Shown here piece after piece: positions 60,679 through 64,000 of a DNA stretch of 64,000 bases (the first letter of the stretch is position 1; each line of letters opens with the position of its first letter). Below the pieces are notes generated by a model. The model did no database searches and was not told the DNA's origin. It worked only from the letters and a program-made list of their open reading frames with translations. The position numbers were made by a program, and so were the translations under genes. Source of the stretch: Pseudomonas huaxiensis. GTDB lineage: Bacteria > Pseudomonadota > Gammaproteobacteria > Pseudomonadales > Pseudomonadaceae. The stretch is from NCBI RefSeq assembly GCF_003231275.1, contig NZ_QKVL01000001.1:496001-560000 (forward strand). Direction: 5' to 3'.

Positions 60679-61814
60679 TTCTTCTTCCTCTCAGCGACGT
60701 ACAAGACGCTCTGGGAGCCTTCGCTACCATCGACTACGAAGGATCGCGGGGCATTGTCGTAGAGCGGGAACAGCTGCTTGACGGCTTCCTGGAACGAGCC
60801 CTCGAAGTGCAGCGGTGCCTCGATCGGATAGTTGAGGTCTTCCTGGGCCCAGATCACGCGCCACCGGGCTTTTTTGGCCCATTCCTCAACGCTATCGCGC
60901 AGGGTTGATCCAACTTCGGCCGTCCATACCTGGGGCAGCGGCCGGGGTGGTGGAGCGGGCTTGACCTCGATGGCTGGGGCCGCCACTGCTGTAGTGGTCA
61001 CGGCAGCCGCTGGCTTGGATGCTGCAAGTTGGTCGGGCGCTTTCGGTGCTGGGGACGCAGGTGTCGAAGGTTTAGCCGCGGTGGTGACCATCGCAGCCGG
61101 GATAGAGCCATCCTTGGCGGGTGCCACTGGGGGGAGCGCGGGAGCCACTGGCGCTGGGGCTGCGACAGCGGGCGTATTCGTGGAGATGGAAGCGGGAGTA
61201 GGCACTGCGGCGACGACTACGCCTGACGTCGAGGCCGGTGTGGCGGAGCTGGTTCCAAGAGCCCGCGCTTTGTCGGCGTAGAGCTCGCCTGCCGGCGTCG
61301 ACGGGGTTGGCAATTGGTAACCGGGGCGAAGCACGAAGCACACCTGACGGTTCACTTCATCGATCTTCACCTGCCAGGCTGGGCCGGCGAGGACCTGGAG
61401 GGTATTGCGCAGCGTCATCGGGCCAAGTTTGTACTGGGCTGCCGGCAGAGGTCGGGTGTACAGGATGTTGACGTGCTGCGAACTGGGCGGGCAGAGGGCG
61501 TACCCTGACCGGTCGACCACGTAGAGCATGGCATCCCTAACGCTTGGGTTCATGCTGGACGGGATGGTCACGTCGATGATCTGTGCCATCAGGTCCCGCT
61601 GGCTCGCGTCGGGTTGGGTACTTACCAAGGTGTAGCGGCCATACCGAACAACCGGCTCTTTTTCCGGGGTCGCCCCGTTCGGGTAGATGTCCGGAGACAG
61701 CCATTCGGGATTGCGGCTGCTATCGAACGCCGGCTTCGGCGGCTGCTCAGCCTTCTGAATCGCACAACCCGCAACGAGTGCGACGAGCGAGAGAGTGGTC
61801 AACTGCCTGATCAT
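60675..61814 (-). CDS. pilL: Pilus lipoprotein PilL
   Basis: The 379-residue protein has a lipobox LVALVAGC ending at residue 16 of the ATG-61814 form, a periplasmic domain to about 170, a long low-complexity Ala/Pro/Thr linker (about 185-280) and a C-terminal TcpQ-like domain. First gene of the pil operon; the 176 bases to the divergent gene at 61991 must hold its promoter. AGGGGG lies before the ATG. Confidence 0.82.
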   Translation of the reverse strand: MIRQLTTLSLVALVAGCAIQKAEQPPKPAFDSSRNPEWLSPDIYPNGATPEKEPVVRYGRYTLVSTQPDASQRDLMAQIIDVTIPSSMNPSVRDAMLYVVDRSGYALCPPSSQHVNILYTRPLPAAQYKLGPMTLRNTLQVLAGPAWQVKIDEVNRQVCFVLRPGYQLPTPSTPAGELYADKARALGTSSATPASTSGVVVAAVPTPASISTNTPAVAAPAPVAPALPPVAPAKDGSIPAAMVTTAAKPSTPASPAPKAPDQLAASKPAAAVTTTAVAAPAIEVKPAPPPRPLPQVWTAEVGSTLRDSVEEWAKKARWRVIWAQEDLNYPIEAPLHFEGSFQEAVKQLFPLYDNAPRSFVVDGSEGSQSVLYVAERKKK

Positions 61815-61990
61815 GAGGCCCCCTGTAGTCATTGAGGGCACGGTGACAGCCAGCAAATTCTCATGCAGCAGGAAATCAATATCACACAGAGTTAGAATTT
61901 CCGGCGCGCTTGATGGAACGCAAGCAGGTTGCCGCTTAGGGTGCCGAGGTTGGCCTGACCTAGAAATGGAAATGATCAACGGAGGTGATA

Positions 61991-62665
61991 ATGCTCGACA
62001 GTCGAATTGCCGCTTTCGAACACCTGATGGACTGGGCGAACAGCCTCAGCGCTGAGCACAATCGGCGCGGCCTGGAAGACCTCATAAAAATTGTGCTCAG
62101 GCCCGTTCAGGCCGTTCACTTACGAGACGCACTGCTTCGACCTCGGCATGCGGGCCCTCAGTCGCTGCACTGGATGAGCTCACTTGGTGGGCTGTGGGAT
62201 GGTTACGCCGATAACGGCACTTGGGCCGCATTTCTGCTGAAGAATTGCCGCCGGCCAGTTGATCAGAGCTCAAGCATCCGGTTGGCCAGTGACATGGTAA
62301 TCCCAACTTTGTGGTCGGAAAGCAGCATACTCAACAGCCTCGGCATGATCGGCGAGGGGCGAGAACTCGGCGCGTTCGTGCAGGATCCAAACCATAGCGT
62401 GACCCTAATGCAGCCGTTGAACATAGCTTGGGTCAACGGCGGTAACCATTCGATCGCCCAAGGCATTCTGGGCGGGGAAGGGGTGCTCGTACCTGATGAT
62501 GTTTATGACGTTACCGAGATCATCAGGGGAGTGCGTTTTGATGGCGAATGCTGGGTCTGTCGGAAGACCGGCGACAAATATGGTTCACCAATCTACGTTG
62601 AGTTTGGATGGGCCTGGGAGATCGCACGCTTGCTGGTCGACCTCCCACGCGGATCTACTGGCTGA
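61991..62665 (+). CDS. Hypothetical ICE protein (possibly DUF6710-like)
   Basis: The 224-residue soluble protein starts at the ATG at 61991 after a strong GGAGGTGATA site. The N-terminal helices LDSRIAAFEHLMDWANSLS and GLEDLIKIVLRPVQAVHLRD, then WVNGGNHSIAQGI and FDGECWVCRKTG, look real but I only weakly recall a family. It is divergent from pilL and its end overlaps the SNF2 gene by 11 bases. Confidence 0.6.
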   Translation: MLDSRIAAFEHLMDWANSLSAEHNRRGLEDLIKIVLRPVQAVHLRDALLRPRHAGPQSLHWMSSLGGLWDGYADNGTWAAFLLKNCRRPVDQSSSIRLASDMVIPTLWSESSILNSLGMIGEGRELGAFVQDPNHSVTLMQPLNIAWVNGGNHSIAQGILGGEGVLVPDDVYDVTEIIRGVRFDGECWVCRKTGDKYGSPIYVEFGWAWEIARLLVDLPRGSTG

Positions 62666-64000
62666 TGGTCGCGGCGAGCATAGCCTTGGCCAAGGCGTCC
62701 TGCTGCTCTTCCGGCTCAATGAGCTCCAAGCTGACTTGGCGCTTCGCTAAGAGCATCTGCCAGAGTTGCTGATCGATGCTGTTCTCCACGAGGGGGATCT
62801 TCACGATCACCGTCCTGAGCTGACCATTCCGGTACGCCCGGTCCTCGGCCTGATCCTGTTGTCCGGGTGTCCAAGGCAGGCCCAGGAAGAATACATAGTT
62901 GGCGGCCGTGAGGTTGTTGCCTGTACCGGCGGCTTGGGTGGTGCAGATGAAAGCCCTGCAGTCGGGGTCGCCCTGGAACTTGTCGATCGCCTTCTGGCGC
63001 TTGGTGAGTGAGTCACTGCCGACCAGGGTGACGTTCCCGATACCGGCTGCATCGCACAGCTCCTTGAGGCGGGCGACGGTGGGTTTGAACTCGCAGAACA
63101 GGATGACCTTGTCTTCGGGGTCCAGCTCGCCCAGCAGGTCCATAACGACTCTGACCTTCACCTGTTCCAGGTAATGGCGAAGCGCGCCGAGCCTGGCAAA
63201 GATGGGCCTGTCCTCGAGGCGAATGCAGTCGTACTTCTTCCGCTCCTCCACCCCCATCGCCACGGGCAGCAACTGCCGGTGCTTACCCTTGAGCCCGGGC
63301 AGAACGTCTTTGCGCCGGCGAAGCATCCAGTCGCCCAGTTCTGCCCGGAGGTTTTGCCGGAACTCTGGGCTGCCGGCGAAGCGTTCGCAGAAATCGCTGA
63401 GGGGCAACTGGCCGACCGGGTGCCCCGATAGACGTAGCAGGGTGTGCAGCTCCGTCTCGCGATTGAGGACAGGCGTGCCTGTCAGCAGATAGCGATTAGG
63501 CACCTTGGCTGCGATATCGAAGCCATGGCGTGTACGCTCGGCAGTCGGCTCCTTCAACTGGTGCGCCTCGTCGACCACTAGAACGTGGTAATGCTCAGCC
63601 AGCAGCACGTAGTCGCCGAGACGCTCGTAGTTGATCAGCATCCATTGGACCAGCGGGTCGTGCTTCTGCACAGCGACTGTCGCGTCGGGGTAGACCGCCA
63701 GGATTTCGCGCTGCCAGTTGATCAGCAACGAGGAAAGGGTCACCACCAGGATCGGGCGACCGGCTGCACTGATATGCGCCGCGATGATGGCCTGGCGCGT
63801 CTTGCCGAGGCCCATATCATCAGCCAGCAGTGCGCTGGTGCGCTGGAGCAGGTGAGCGATGCCAGCAGGCTGGTGATTGAGCAGGGAATAGCCGACCAGG
63901 GCCTGGGCGATTGTGGCATCTGAGAACTCGGTGCGTTCGATCGGCGAGACGGCAGCGAGGTAGATGTCGTTGGAGCTCTCCTCACCGCTGGCGGCTGTCG
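62655..64000 (-). CDS. SNF2-type helicase, 5' end outside the window
   Basis: The visible 448 codons contain LLADDMGLGKTRQA (Walker A), LVVDEAHQLKEP (DEAH), LLTGTPVL, a CEFKPTVARL strand and the C-terminal helicase motif GTGNNLTAAN then PGQQDQAEDRAYRNGQ. It is a typical SNF2/Rad54-like ATPase, different from the one at 38930-41170. It likely acts on DNA in ICE maintenance or defence. Confidence 0.85.
   Translation of the reverse strand, partial: TAASGEESSNDIYLAAVSPIERTEFSDATIAQALVGYSLLNHQPAGIAHLLQRTSALLADDMGLGKTRQAIIAAHISAAGRPILVVTLSSLLINWQREILAVYPDATVAVQKHDPLVQWMLINYERLGDYVLLAEHYHVLVVDEAHQLKEPTAERTRHGFDIAAKVPNRYLLTGTPVLNRETELHTLLRLSGHPVGQLPLSDFCERFAGSPEFRQNLRAELGDWMLRRRKDVLPGLKGKHRQLLPVAMGVEERKKYDCIRLEDRPIFARLGALRHYLEQVKVRVVMDLLGELDPEDKVILFCEFKPTVARLKELCDAAGIGNVTLVGSDSLTKRQKAIDKFQGDPDCRAFICTTQAAGTGNNLTAANYVFFLGLPWTPGQQDQAEDRAYRNGQLRTVIVKIPLVENSIDQQLWQMLLAKRQVSLELIEPEEQQDALAKAMLAATISQ

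Noticed and set aside
1..64000. CRISPR arrays, tRNA or rRNA genes, ICE attachment sites
   Set aside because: I saw no regularly spaced repeats, no tRNA cloverleaf pattern and no long direct repeat pair. The only rRNA similarity is the 16-base match at 47887-47902.

Overview
The window looks like a 64-kb internal stretch of an integrative conjugative element (ICE) in a Pseudomonas-type gammaproteobacterium. This rests on the gene content: a G-type (GI/tfc-type) mating-pair apparatus, a conjugative type IVb pilus operon with a shufflon, ICE-specific DUF3577 and DUF3275 genes, and Pseudomonas-style stress and c-di-GMP genes. Species cannot be told from the sequence. Neither ICE end is visible: there is no att site, tRNA, ICE integrase, relaxase or partition gene, and genes run off both edges. 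Family names (TIGR/DUF numbers) are recalled from sequence features and gene order, not searched.

Layout. (1) 1-13.2 kb, minus strand: the conjugative type IV secretion operon, running from a PilP/GspC-like protein at 13.1 kb through a thioredoxin-like protein, a lytic transglycosylase, TraD and small membrane proteins to the start of the VirB4/TraC ATPase at the left edge. A UvrD-type helicase and a DUF4177-like gene split it at 5.5-7.4 kb. (2) 13.2-27.4 kb: a visibly AT-richer signalling cargo with an Aer-like chemoreceptor, a PAS-GGDEF-EAL protein, an internally deleted GGDEF-EAL protein, an HD-GYP protein, a REC-AraC regulator, a hybrid kinase whose phospho-accepting histidine is a tyrosine, and a BdlA-like PAS-PAS receptor. 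(3) 27.4-38.6 kb: a stress cargo (hemerythrin, FdhA, cation/proton antiporter, CinA, YetF-like protein, KGG protein, M42 peptidase, three CheY-like proteins, one broken by a stop codon). (4) 38.9-47.6 kb, minus strand: ICE maintenance genes (SNF2 helicase, N6-adenine-type methyltransferase, DUF3577, DUF3275 and unknowns). Nearly every one is preceded by a GC-rich hairpin, and three also carry a two-hairpin leader whose stems covary. (5) 47.6-48.5 kb: a gene-free block rich in inverted repeats. (6) 48.5-62 kb: pilM, a controller-protein-like regulator with a C-box-like operator, the shufflon recombinase Rci with a HicB-like tail, four shufflon repeats with four alternative pilus-tip cassettes, then pilV-T-S-R-Q-P-O-N-L read leftward. 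(7) 62-64 kb: an unknown gene and a second SNF2 helicase.

How it fits together. The IVb pilus would bring mating cells together, with the shufflon switching the PilV adhesin tip and so recipient preference. TraD and the G-type apparatus would move the DNA. The cargo would tune host biofilm, motility and stress behaviour. The most unusual signals are the repeated covarying leader RNA and start-associated hairpins at 41-48 kb, the C-box-like regulator beside the shufflon, and the receiverless-histidine hybrid kinase.
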